Assembly (NCBI GenBank): GCA_005881275.1
Contig: VBEF01000075.1
Location: 1 to 42,264, forward strand
From: Chloroflexota bacterium
GTDB taxonomy: Bacteria; Chloroflexota; Dormibacteria; Dormibacterales; Dormibacteraceae
Length of the DNA: 42,264 bases
Direction of reading: 5' to 3'
A program made the position numbers and the translations under genes. This document shows positions 6,564 through 13,628 of this stretch, in pieces. The notes below the pieces were generated by a model, which was not told the DNA's origin, did no database searches, and worked only from the letters and a program-made list of their open reading frames with translations. The stretch's first letter is position 1. Each line of letters begins with the position of its first letter.

Positions 6564-8215
6564 GTCTCCGCGACTTCAGACAGGGGCACCTCGGATCTTT
6601 CTCCGAAGTACCGGTCGTAGAGTTCGGCCACGCGTTCCAGCGTGTCGATCTCCTCGACGGGCTTGTCCTCGCGAATTCGCACAATCCGCGGAAACCGCAA
6701 GGCGTATCCGCTGAGGTGCCGGCCCGAGTGCTGGATGGAGTCGAAGGCGACCTCGAGGACGACCTCCGGGCGAACCAACCTCACGTGTCCGCGGTCCTCG
6801 ATGGTCATGTCGAGGAACCGCTTTGTGAACTCGGCTATCTCGGCGTCAGTCAGGCCGGTGTAGGCCTTACCGACGTTGACCAGGCGCCCATTGCTCGTAT
6901 CCCTCACGGCGAAGGTGTAGTCCGAGAGCACGCCTCTCCGCTTGCCGTGGCCCCATTCGACAGCCGTGACAACGACGTCGAGGGTGGCGAGGGGACGCTT
7001 CAGCTTCAGCCACGCCAGCCCGCGGCGTCCGGGCGTGTATGGGCTCAGCGGGTCTTTGACCATGAGCCCTTCGTTGCCGCGAGCGCGTGTCTCGGCGAAG
7101 ATCCGGTCGAGGTGGTCCGGGTCGGTCGCCTCCTCCAGCCGCGCCAGCAGGTATGGGTGCTCGAGTCCCAACCCCTCGAGCAGCTTGCGACGGGTCGTGA
7201 GCGGTTCGTCGAGGAGCGTGCGCCCGTCGAGCCACAACAGGTCGAAGATCACGAGCACGACGGGTACTTCGCGCCTTAGCTCGGGATCCACCTGCTTGCG
7301 TCCCAACCGGCGTTGAAGCTCGAAGAACCGAAGCACTCGTCCATCGCGATGGGCCAGCACCTCCGCGTCGAAAAGCACATCGTGCCCAATTGACGGCGCA
7401 GCTTCAATGAGCTCGGGAAATGCGGCGGTCGTTTCTTTCAGGTCGCGTGAGAAGAGCTCGACCCGGGACGCCTGGCGATGCATCTGGCACCGGACGCCGT
7501 CGTACTTCTCTTCGGTCCAGACCTTGTCGGCGCCCATGCGTTCGAACACTTCGTTTGGAGTTTCGACCGGGCTCGCGAGCATGAATCGAACCGGCTGAAA
7601 CAACGTGATGGTGCTGGCCTCGAACTCACCGCGCTTGCAGCGCGCGGCCGTCTCGCCGATGTCGCCGGTGACCAGGTGGAGCCGCTTGACCTGCGTGATC
7701 GGTACGCCGAAAGCCTCGGCGATCGCAGCCTCGACCAGCCCCTCGCTCAGGCCGATGCGCATCTCGCCGGAGATGATCTTGATGAAGAAGCGCGCCGATT
7801 CGGGGTCCATCCGCCGCAACATCGCTTCGAGCGGCGCCGCCTTGGCGTTGCCACGAGCGTTGCGAATCGCCTCTAGCGTCGCTTCGACGTCTTGCAAAGT
7901 CATTGGAGCGGGCTGCGTGCTCCCGTCAAGGGCTTCGCCGGCCCAGTCGCCGAGATCGGAGTGCTTGCGAAAGATCCGGCCCAGCTCCTGCTCGTCTCGT
8001 CGTGAAACCGAGGACACCACCTTGCTGAGCGTCGACCAGCCCAGGCCCAGGGTTCGCCGCCGGGATGGCGGAAATGCTCGTCCGCTCATGTACACGGCGG
8101 CGCGACGGAGATCTTCCTCGGTGAGGGTGCGGAAATAGGCGGCGAGTGTCCGCGTCTTCTCGAGCGTGGCGGAGGCCGCACCGACCGCGGCGCCGGCTTG
8201 GGAGAACTCAAGCAT
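6560..8215 (-). CDS. lig: ATP-dependent DNA ligase
   Basis: A 551-aa three-domain ligase that seals nicks in duplex DNA through a ligase-AMP intermediate. The N-terminal DNA-binding helical domain (about 1-200) includes RFFIKIISGEMRIGLSEGLVE. The adenylation domain has motif I EEKYDGVR with the nucleophile Lys at 237. It is followed by LFSRDLKETT (motif III region), EGLMVKDP (motif IV) and WLKLKR (motif V), then an OB-fold domain to the end. Full-length domain content places it with archaeal/eukaryotic-type LigB-like ligases and not the short LigC/LigD types. NAD-dependent LigA is presumably elsewhere in the genome. A -10 element TACGAT lies eight bases upstream, shared symmetrically with the divergent gene at 8237. 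Confidence 0.95.
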   Translation of the reverse strand: MLEFSQAGAAVGAASATLEKTRTLAAYFRTLTEEDLRRAAVYMSGRAFPPSRRRTLGLGWSTLSKVVSSVSRRDEQELGRIFRKHSDLGDWAGEALDGSTQPAPMTLQDVEATLEAIRNARGNAKAAPLEAMLRRMDPESARFFIKIISGEMRIGLSEGLVEAAIAEAFGVPITQVKRLHLVTGDIGETAARCKRGEFEASTITLFQPVRFMLASPVETPNEVFERMGADKVWTEEKYDGVRCQMHRQASRVELFSRDLKETTAAFPELIEAAPSIGHDVLFDAEVLAHRDGRVLRFFELQRRLGRKQVDPELRREVPVVLVIFDLLWLDGRTLLDEPLTTRRKLLEGLGLEHPYLLARLEEATDPDHLDRIFAETRARGNEGLMVKDPLSPYTPGRRGLAWLKLKRPLATLDVVVTAVEWGHGKRRGVLSDYTFAVRDTSNGRLVNVGKAYTGLTDAEIAEFTKRFLDMTIEDRGHVRLVRPEVVLEVAFDSIQHSGRHLSGYALRFPRIVRIREDKPVEEIDTLERVAELYDRYFGERSEVPLSEVAET

Positions 8216-8222
8216 GGCGGTC

Positions 8223-8229
8223 TATCGTA
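8223..8229. promoter_or_regulatory. Symmetric bidirectional -10 element TATCGTA
   Basis: In the 21-bp gap between divergent genes, TATCGT (plus) and TACGAT (minus) overlap in TATCGTA. Each hexamer ends eight bases before its own ATG (8237 and 8215). Both mRNAs would therefore be essentially leaderless. Confidence 0.5.
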
Positions 8230-8236
8230 GGACGGG

Positions 8237-8449
8237 ATGCGGCGGTGCCCTTACCTCGAGGAGCTGGTCAAAGACCAGCACGCCATGCTGCGGGTCTACC
8301 GCTTCGATTGCCACGTCGACCACCGCTCGAAAAAGAAGTACGCGCTGAGCGACAGCCCACCGATCTGCGTACGTAATTTCGAGGATTGCCCGTTATATCA
8401 GGCTGAAAAACGGCGCGAGGACCGCACAATTACCCGCTACACCGACTGA
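8237..8449 (+). CDS. Small four-cysteine protein, unknown
   Basis: A 70-aa protein with Cys at 4, 25, 44 and 51 plus His 26 and 29. The spacing (CPYLE ... CHVDH ... PPICVRNFEDCPLY) suggests a bound zinc or Fe-S cluster. The middle is basic (SKKKY). It has no membrane segment. It is transcribed divergently from the ATP-dependent ligase with a shared -10. It is followed closely by a zinc-ribbon protein, so a role connected with nucleic acids is plausible but unproven. I do not recognise a named family. Confidence 0.65.
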   Translation: MRRCPYLEELVKDQHAMLRVYRFDCHVDHRSKKKYALSDSPPICVRNFEDCPLYQAEKRREDRTITRYTD

Positions 8450-8474
8450 AACTGGATTCCTACCCGCCACACAA

Positions 8475-8831
8475 ATGAATTGCCCAGTCTGTTCCGCCCC
8501 GGCTCTGCCCATCGATGAGGCTTGCGTGTTCTGTCACGCGCCTCTGGTCGAGCGCGACGAACCTTTGGAGCTGCTCGATTACCTGACCGAACGGCTTCCC
8601 ATCGCCCACGCCAAGCGAGGGCCGCTGAATCGGGGCCCGATCACCGAGGTGGCCATCGACGTTGACGGGCGCAGCTTCCGGGCCAAAGTCAAAAACGAGG
8701 CGCTCGAGCTTGCGCCGCCGGTCGAGCTGGCCGCCTGGGTCGACCTCCTGCTGACCAAGCTCAGCGACGCGGCGGCAAAAGACCACGACCTGCGCAGGGC
8801 GGTCCTGCGCTCGGGCTGGGCCCTCCGCTAA
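8475..8831 (+). CDS. Zinc-ribbon-headed hypothetical protein
   Basis: A 118-aa protein beginning with two CxxC knuckles (C3/C6 and C17/C20), a typical N-terminal zinc ribbon. A roughly 90-residue alpha/beta domain follows (AIDVDGRSFRAKVKNEALEL, then a helical C-terminus rich in Leu and Arg) that I do not recognise. It lies 25 bases after the four-cysteine gene in the same orientation. It overlaps the stop of the convergent exonuclease gene by four bases. Confidence 0.6.
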   Translation: MNCPVCSAPALPIDEACVFCHAPLVERDEPLELLDYLTERLPIAHAKRGPLNRGPITEVAIDVDGRSFRAKVKNEALELAPPVELAAWVDLLLTKLSDAAAKDHDLRRAVLRSGWALR

Positions 8832-9796
8832 AGCGCGAGCGCCAGCTGCTCGTTCGCTTCCAGGGCCCAGGCACGCACGCCCCGCCTGCGCAAAAAGCGC
8901 GCGAAATCTTCGGTGTAGCCGTGAACGGTGTAGACCTGGTCGGCGCCTGAACGCTCGACGACCTCAACCAGCTCGTCGAAGTCGCAGTGGTCTGACAGGT
9001 CGAACGTGGCGTCGGCGCCGAAGAGGCGCGCGAAGTCGGCGTCTTTGGCCCAGCCGGAAACCAGCGCCGTGCGGTAGCGGCCCAGTCGCCGTATCTCGTC
9101 CTTGCCTGATGGCGGCGCGATCACGACGCGGCCCGGCGCCGGCTCGCCGTCCAGCTCGACCCAGCTCGGCAGCGAGCGGCCGGCGGCTGCGTAATCGCGG
9201 GCGCAGGGCGCGCACCGCTTTTCCAGCGCGAACTCGAACCCATAGGGGGCCAGAGCCAGCATGACCTCCTCGGTCTTGCCGAGGGCGTGGCACAGGAGGA
9301 CCGGCGTGGCGCGGCTGTCCAGCGCCAGCCGGCACCAACGGGCGATGGCCTCCACTGTCGAGTCGGGGTCGCCGAAGCGGAAGTGGGGCCTGCCGTACGT
9401 GCTTTCGAGAATCAGCACATCGGCCCTCGGCACATGCGTCGGCGGGGCGCCTCCCGGCTGGCGCAGCTTGATGTCGCCGGTGTAGAGCACGGAGGTCCCC
9501 TCGTGCTCGAAGTGGAGCTGTGCCGAGCCGAGCATGTGGCCGGCCGGGTACAGGGTGACCTTGCCGTCGCCACGCCGCATGGTCTCGCCGAAGCCCAGCA
9601 TTCTCCAGCCACGCGGCCGCCGCGATTCGGGGATGAGAGCCAACGTCTGCGGCGTGAGCAGAGCCTCTTTGTGCCGGCGGGCGTGGTCGGTGTGCGCGTG
9701 CGAGATGAAAGCGAAGCTGCGGACGACCAGGGGGTCAAGCCACATCCGGTGTCCTGGCAGCGAGACGCCGTGATCCCAGACAACGTGTCGAGTCAC
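8828..9796 (-). CDS. MBL-fold exonuclease, ligase-associated / Ysh1-like
   Basis: A 322-aa metallo-beta-lactamase/beta-CASP-like nuclease. HAHTDH (33-38) is the metal motif. YPAGHMLGSAQLHFE (about 81-95) is a strong signature of mRNA 3'-processing-type and ligase-associated exonucleases. It is followed by YTGDIKLR, LILESTYG and, near the end, LSDHCDFDEL and YTVHGY. The start is GTG 9796, whose GTGA overlaps the stop of nnrE; the frame is open for about 100 bases upstream but there it duplicates nnrE sequence. The family is known to occur with ATP-dependent ligases in DNA damage response operons, and such a ligase lies 600 bases away. Specific substrate is inferred. Confidence 0.85.
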   Translation of the reverse strand: MTRHVVWDHGVSLPGHRMWLDPLVVRSFAFISHAHTDHARRHKEALLTPQTLALIPESRRPRGWRMLGFGETMRRGDGKVTLYPAGHMLGSAQLHFEHEGTSVLYTGDIKLRQPGGAPPTHVPRADVLILESTYGRPHFRFGDPDSTVEAIARWCRLALDSRATPVLLCHALGKTEEVMLALAPYGFEFALEKRCAPCARDYAAAGRSLPSWVELDGEPAPGRVVIAPPSGKDEIRRLGRYRTALVSGWAKDADFARLFGADATFDLSDHCDFDELVEVVERSGADQVYTVHGYTEDFARFLRRRGVRAWALEANEQLALAL

Positions 9797-10473
9797 AGCC
9801 GGAGGCGGGCTCCCGATGAATACAGGCCGGACGGAACCTCGACTCCCGCCGCGGCGTAAGCCTCGAACGGAACGCCGATGTCCACCGCCCACACCTCCCC
9901 GGCAAGCCGGGGCCCGTCAGCAGTCAGGAGGCCGGGCTTGGGCAACCCGAGTGTCACCGTGACGTCAGCCCGCACAGTTGGAGCGTAGGCGACACCCGTG
10001 TCCGCGTCGAGTCCCGAGGGCACATCGACCGCCACGACGCGCTGTCCCGATGCGTCGACCGCCCTGATCCATTCCGCAAACCGCCCTTCGGGCGCGCGTG
10101 AAAGCCCCGTGCCGAAAATCGCGTCCACGACAAGATCGGCGCCCGCCACCGCCAGCTCGTCCTCCACCTCGACCCCAAGGAGCTGAAGCGCGTCGAGCTC
10201 GCGCGCCGCGGCGCCGCGCAACCGCGACGCGTCGATGCAGCAGACCTTGACGAGCTTGCCCCAGCGATGCAGATGCCTGGCCGCGGCCAGGCCGTCTCCT
10301 GCGTTGTTGCCAACACCGCAGATGACCGTGGTGGGTCGATCGCAGAAACCAGCCACCTGCCAGCCCGCCGCCTCCATGAGCCAGTCCACCGTGACGCCGA
10401 ATCGCTCCTGAGCGAGCGAGTCGACCTGTCTGACCTGGTCGCTACTGAGAGTTGGAAGGCCGCTGGACGACAA
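9793..10473 (-). CDS. nnrE: NAD(P)H-hydrate epimerase (YjeF_N domain only)
   Basis: Epimerises R-NADHX to S-NADHX so that a dehydratase can repair damaged NAD(P)H. This 226-aa protein carries only the YjeF N-terminal domain; the NnrD dehydratase domain that is usually fused is absent. Signature segments are VICGVGNNAGDGLAAARHL (50-68), VDAIFGTGL (about 115-123, metal-site aspartate), AVDVPSGLDADTG (about 148-160) and LGLPKPGL. The TTG start lies inside the end of the SufR-like gene (32-base overlap), and its stop overlaps the exonuclease start, giving a three-gene chain. Confidence 0.9.
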   Translation of the reverse strand: MSSSGLPTLSSDQVRQVDSLAQERFGVTVDWLMEAAGWQVAGFCDRPTTVICGVGNNAGDGLAAARHLHRWGKLVKVCCIDASRLRGAAARELDALQLLGVEVEDELAVAGADLVVDAIFGTGLSRAPEGRFAEWIRAVDASGQRVVAVDVPSGLDADTGVAYAPTVRADVTVTLGLPKPGLLTADGPRLAGEVWAVDIGVPFEAYAAAGVEVPSGLYSSGARLRL

Positions 10474-11074
10474 ATGAGCAGTAGGGGTCGCGGCGATGGA
10501 TCGAATCCGATTGCGAAACGGCCGCTCCGGTGAGGCGGGAGATGAGCTGCGGCGTGATGGTGCACACCTGGGGGAACTTGAGCGCCGTGTTGCGGAAGGG
10601 GCAGTTGTGGATGGTCACCCGGACGCCCTCGGGACCGTCCGACTGCTCGACCAGCGTCCCGGCCCGGCCGATCCAGCTCACCACCTTGCGGAGCTTGTCG
10701 TCGAAGTCCAGGCCCTCCAGGTCCTTCTCTATCGCCCCGGCGTGCCGAGCGGCGACCCGGGCAAAAACCTCGTCCAGCGCCTCCGGCCCGCCCATGTCCT
10801 GGACCTCCTGGAGGACCATGGTCGCGAGCTGGCCGTAGCGCTTCGGGAAGACAGCGTCGGCTCGCTCGGTGAGGGCGAAGAGGAGTGAGGGGCGGCCCCG
10901 GCCGCTGCGCTCAGGCTGGCTGACGACCAGGCCGTCGCGCTCGAGGTTGGTGAGGTGCTGGCGGACGGCGTTGGGCGTCACACCGAGGTCGTTGGCGATG
11001 GTTTCCGCGCTGCAGCGTCCCTTGCGCCGCAGCAGCTCCAGGACTTCCATGCGGGTCGAACGGCCGGCGATCAT
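10442..11074 (-). CDS. SufR-type Fe-S cluster-sensing HTH regulator
   Basis: A 210-aa winged-helix repressor of the DeoR/ArsR-like SufR family. The N-terminal HTH spans about 7-50 (ETIANDLGVTPNAVRQHLTNLE). The C-terminal half has Cys158, Cys171 and Cys199. The 13- and 28-residue spacings equal those I recall for the cluster-ligating cysteines of cyanobacterial SufR. An additional Cys21 lies in the HTH. I chose ATG 11074; TTG 11119 and GTG 11083 are alternatives. A minus-strand TGCTAGCAT (11110-11103) could be its extended -10, which favours 11083 or 11074. No suf genes are nearby; it faces a divergent unknown 104-aa gene. Confidence 0.82.
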   Translation of the reverse strand: MIAGRSTRMEVLELLRRKGRCSAETIANDLGVTPNAVRQHLTNLERDGLVVSQPERSGRGRPSLLFALTERADAVFPKRYGQLATMVLQEVQDMGGPEALDEVFARVAARHAGAIEKDLEGLDFDDKLRKVVSWIGRAGTLVEQSDGPEGVRVTIHNCPFRNTALKFPQVCTITPQLISRLTGAAVSQSDSIHRRDPYCSFVVQRPSNSQ

Positions 11075-11125
11075 GAGGGGCACATCCGGTCGCTTGTTCG
11101 GGATGCTAGCACAGGCCAAACCGGC

Positions 11126-11137
11126 TAAATCGATTTA
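11126..11137. promoter_or_regulatory. Perfect palindrome TAAATCGATTTA, candidate operator
   Basis: A 12-bp perfect dyad between the SufR-like gene and the divergent 11202 gene. It covers the expected -35 of the SufR-like promoter and lies 13 bp upstream of TTGACA of the other promoter, well placed to control both. It is the most AT-rich patch in the surroundings. Binding by the SufR-like protein is inference. Confidence 0.5.
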
Positions 11138-11150
11138 TTACAGGTGGTCC

Positions 11151-11178
11151 TTGACAAAAGGCCTTTGCCCTTTAAACT
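11151..11178 (+). promoter_or_regulatory. Sigma-70-type promoter of the 104-aa gene
   Basis: TTGACA (11151-11156, perfect -35), a 16-bp spacer and TAAACT (11173-11178). The start ATG at 11202 follows a GGAGGA Shine-Dalgarno at 11187-11192. This is the clearest consensus promoter in the window. Confidence 0.7.
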
Positions 11179-11201
11179 TGGTATGCGGAGGAGAAAGAGG
11201 G

Positions 11202-11516
11202 ATGCCAATGATCAAGCAGGCAAGCCGAGCCATTGAGCACATGACCGCTCGGGAGCGCCGGATCCAGCGGGCGAAGTATGCCCGCCGGAACAAGATGCAC
11301 TACATCGACAAGCTCCTGAACGAGCTGGAGATGCTGAACCTGGCCGACCAGCGGCAGATGCCGCCCGTCCTCTCGGTCGCGATCAACAAGGTGATCGAGG
11401 AGTCGCCGGAGGTCACCGTTCTGGCCCAGGCGAAGCCGGCCTCGGTGATGGAGGCGATGGATGCCCTGTACGAGATCCAGGACAGCCTCATGTACAACCA
11501 GATCGAGGACGAGTAA
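11202..11516 (+). CDS. Unknown 104-aa cytosolic protein with strong expression signals
   Basis: A charged, mostly helical soluble protein. The N-terminal third is strongly basic (ARERRIQRAKYARRNK, about 16-31). A leucine-rich amphipathic helix (DKLLNELEMLNL) and an acidic C-terminus ending in NQIEDE follow. It has no cysteines, signal peptide or membrane segment. It starts at ATG 11202 behind a good Shine-Dalgarno, a near-consensus promoter and a palindrome, and ends in a textbook terminator, so it forms its own well-expressed transcript. I do not recognise the family. The basic head suggests binding to nucleic acid or ribosome; this is inference. Confidence 0.7.
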   Translation: MPMIKQASRAIEHMTARERRIQRAKYARRNKMHYIDKLLNELEMLNLADQRQMPPVLSVAINKVIEESPEVTVLAQAKPASVMEAMDALYEIQDSLMYNQIEDE

Positions 11517-11541
11517 GACCCTGTTTAGCTGAAAACAGAAG

Positions 11542-11571
11542 GCCGGGCTCTCGGGGCCCGGCTTTTTCTTT
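11542..11571 (+). terminator. Rho-independent terminator
   Basis: GCCGGGC stem, 7-base loop, GCCCGGC, then TTTTTCTTT. It ends the 104-aa gene transcript and lies before the convergent TetR gene. Confidence 0.9.
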
Positions 11572-11576
11572 GTTGG

Positions 11577-12233
11577 CTACAGCAAGGCGGCGATCATGGC
11601 GTCGGCGACGAATCGACCGTAGGTCTTCAGTGGCATGCCCCGGCGCAGAACCAACAGCTCGTAAAGCTCTATTGAGCTGTAGGTCCACAGCACATTTGCG
11701 GCCTCGGCCACGGTGATGCCCGGCCGAAGATGGCCGGCGGCGGAAAAGCGCCGCGCGTTGTCGGTCATGCGGCGGAGTCGGTCCGCATGCATGTCCTCTA
11801 GAAGTGGCCGGAGCTCGGGATGACTTCCGGCGGCATCGCGAACCAGGAGCATGATCGGCGCAGCCAGGGGCGCGATCTCGGTGACGAACATTCCCCACCG
11901 CGAGATAAGCCTCCTAGGATCGCGCTCCAGGGCCTGCAGTTCGTCCGAGCGCTGCTCGGCAGGCACCGGACCCCTGCCCTCGAGCGCTCGGGCTCCCATG
12001 GCCCGGATCAGCCCCGGCTTGCCGCCGAATGATTTATAGATGGTGTCCACCGACACGCCCGCGTCCTCTGCGATGGCCGAGATCGTGGTGGGCCCGTAGC
12101 CGTCCCGGAGGAAGCGTCGCTGGGCCATTTCGATGATCCGATCGCGGCTCCGACGCGCCTTCTGTCGGCGCTGGCTGGCGTCATAGGAGCGCTTGCCCTT
12201 GACAGACCGCGTGATGCGGCTCATACTCGCCAT
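11577..12233 (-). CDS. TetR/AcrR family transcriptional regulator
   Basis: A 218-aa regulator. The N-terminal DNA-binding domain is at about 30-75: RDRIIEMAQRRFLRDGYGPTTISAIAEDAGVSVDTIYKSFG, shown here only as positions 31-70 with the recognition helix VSVDTIYKSF. A helical ligand-binding domain follows (APLAAPIMLLVRDAAGSHPEL onward). The frame opens further upstream, but ATG 12233 is preferred: TACACT lies seven bases before it and the sequence from there fits TetR N-termini. ATG 12224 is an alternative. It is divergent from a SnoaL-like/NmrA-like pair and probably controls that pair and itself through the intervening dyad. Confidence 0.88.
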   Translation of the reverse strand: MASMSRITRSVKGKRSYDASQRRQKARRSRDRIIEMAQRRFLRDGYGPTTISAIAEDAGVSVDTIYKSFGGKPGLIRAMGARALEGRGPVPAEQRSDELQALERDPRRLISRWGMFVTEIAPLAAPIMLLVRDAAGSHPELRPLLEDMHADRLRRMTDNARRFSAAGHLRPGITVAEAANVLWTYSSIELYELLVLRRGMPLKTYGRFVADAMIAALL

Positions 12234-12236
12234 TGG

Positions 12237-12252
12237 TTCCAGTGTACTGGAA
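12237..12252. promoter_or_regulatory. TetR-type operator TTCCAGTGTACTGGAA
   Basis: Seven-base arms TTCCAGT/ACTGGAA around a GT centre, between divergent tetR and SnoaL genes. It contains the minus-strand -10 TACACT (12246-12241) of tetR, so a bound repressor would block that promoter directly. Confidence 0.65.
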
Positions 12253-12270
12253 TGAAATAGGCAGATTGGG

Positions 12271-12693
12271 GTGAAAAGGGCAATGACGGGACCAATGGCG
12301 ACCATCGATCGGTTGGTCCGCGCGACGAACCAACATGACCTCGAGTCCATGGCAGCATGTTTTTCCGAGGACTACCACAACGAGACACCGGCGCATCCGG
12401 CTCGTGGCTTTCGCGGCCGGGCTCAGGTGCGCCGGAACTGGGAGCAGATCTTCGCGTTTGTCCCGGACATCCACGTCGAGGTGCTTCGGAGCGCCGCCAC
12501 GGGCGACACCGTCTGGACCGAGTGGGAGATGCGAGGCAGGCGCCGAGATGGGAAGCCTCATTGGACGCGGGGCGTCATCGTCTTCGGCGTGGACGGTGAC
12601 GTCATTCGCTGGGCTCGCTTCTATGTCGAGCCGGTAGACGAGAGCGAGACGACCGTCGACGACTTCATCCGCGAGCAGGTGGTGCGGCAGTGA
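12271..12693 (+). CDS. SnoaL-like / NTF2-fold protein
   Basis: A 140-aa (from GTG 12271) cone-shaped NTF2-like protein of the SnoaL polyketide-cyclase-like group. Members are small-molecule isomerases/hydrolases or ligand-binding proteins. Characteristic segments are LVRATNQHDLESMAACFSED (about 15-34), RGFRGRAQVRRNWEQIFAFVPD (about 45-66, here given as positions), WTEWEMRG and VIRWARFYVEP near the end. ATG 12283 or 12295 could be the real start. The next gene starts within its stop codon (GTGA), so they are coupled. Substrate unknown. Confidence 0.8.
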   Translation: MKRAMTGPMATIDRLVRATNQHDLESMAACFSEDYHNETPAHPARGFRGRAQVRRNWEQIFAFVPDIHVEVLRSAATGDTVWTEWEMRGRRRDGKPHWTRGVIVFGVDGDVIRWARFYVEPVDESETTVDDFIREQVVRQ

Positions 12694-13586
12694 TCCTGGT
12701 CGCCGGCGGCACTGGCCACCTGGGGATTGAGCTGGTTCCTCTTCTGACTGCCCGCGGCAACCTTGTCCGAGTCCTCACGCGTGATCCCGCCCGCGCGCGC
12801 CAACGCCTGGGTGAGACTCCGCAGGTCGCCCAGGGTGACGCGCGGCACCCTCAAACGTTGGAAGCGGCGCTGGAGGGGGTCGACACGGTGGTTTCGGCGA
12901 TGACAGGTTTTGGACCCGGCGCCCCCGGGCCCCGGGTGGTCGACTACGAGGGCAATCTGAACCTGATGAGAGCCGCGGAGAAGGCAGGTGTGCGCCGCTT
13001 CGTGCTCGTTTCGATCCACGGTGCTACCGCCGACCACGCGATCGAGCTTTGGCGGATGAAGCATCGCGCTGAACAAGCGCTCCGAGCCAGCCAGCTCAAT
13101 TGGGTCATCGTGCGTCCAAACGCCTTCATGGAGCTGTGGGCCGAGATCGTCGGCGAGCCGATATTCAGGGAGGGCAAAGCGACTGTGTTCGGTCGCGGCG
13201 ACAACCCGGTCAACTTCAACTCGGCCAAAGACGTTGCTCGTTTCATCGAGCTGGCTCTTTTCGATCCAGGGCTCAGCCGAACGATTCTTTCCGTTGGCGG
13301 CCCGGAGAACCTGACCTTAAACGAGCTGGTTGGTGCGATCGAGCGAGCGGCGGGGCGGAAGGCTGCAGTGAGACATGTTCCCCTGCCGATGATGCGGCTG
13401 ATGGCGTTGGTGATGCGACCCCTCAAGCCGGATGTTGCGACCATGATTCAAGGCGGGATCGCCTTCGACACGGTCGACATGACCTTTGACGCATCTGACC
13501 TTCGCCACCGCTTTCCCGATGTGAGGCTCACGCCGATGGCCGAAATACTCAGCGGGCAGCTAACCGCCGGCGCGGGATCAAGGTAA
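12690..13586 (+). CDS. NmrA-like atypical SDR NAD(P)-binding protein
   Basis: A 298-aa atypical short-chain dehydrogenase/reductase of the NmrA/SDR_a5-like group. The dinucleotide motif VAGGTGHLG is at 4-12, VRVLTRDPARA (about 26-36) follows strand 2, and GVDTVVSAMTG (about 63-73) follows strand 4. VSIHGATADHAI occupies the place of the catalytic serine/tyrosine region, as in NmrA-like proteins and NADH-ubiquinone oxidoreductase accessory-type epimerases. It may be a redox sensor or a reductase. It is coupled to the SnoaL gene (4-base overlap) and probably under TetR control. Confidence 0.85.
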   Translation: MILVAGGTGHLGIELVPLLTARGNLVRVLTRDPARARQRLGETPQVAQGDARHPQTLEAALEGVDTVVSAMTGFGPGAPGPRVVDYEGNLNLMRAAEKAGVRRFVLVSIHGATADHAIELWRMKHRAEQALRASQLNWVIVRPNAFMELWAEIVGEPIFREGKATVFGRGDNPVNFNSAKDVARFIELALFDPGLSRTILSVGGPENLTLNELVGAIERAAGRKAAVRHVPLPMMRLMALVMRPLKPDVATMIQGGIAFDTVDMTFDASDLRHRFPDVRLTPMAEILSGQLTAGAGSR

Positions 13587-13628
13587 GGCCAGCGATGAGT
13601 TTGGGGCGTCGGTACCGTCTGAAGAGGC

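Noticed and set aside
5826-11516. Reading the ligase-nuclease neighbourhood as an anti-phage defence system
   Set aside because: No toxin, sensor, reverse transcriptase or restriction domain is visible; the known families point to repair and metabolite housekeeping.
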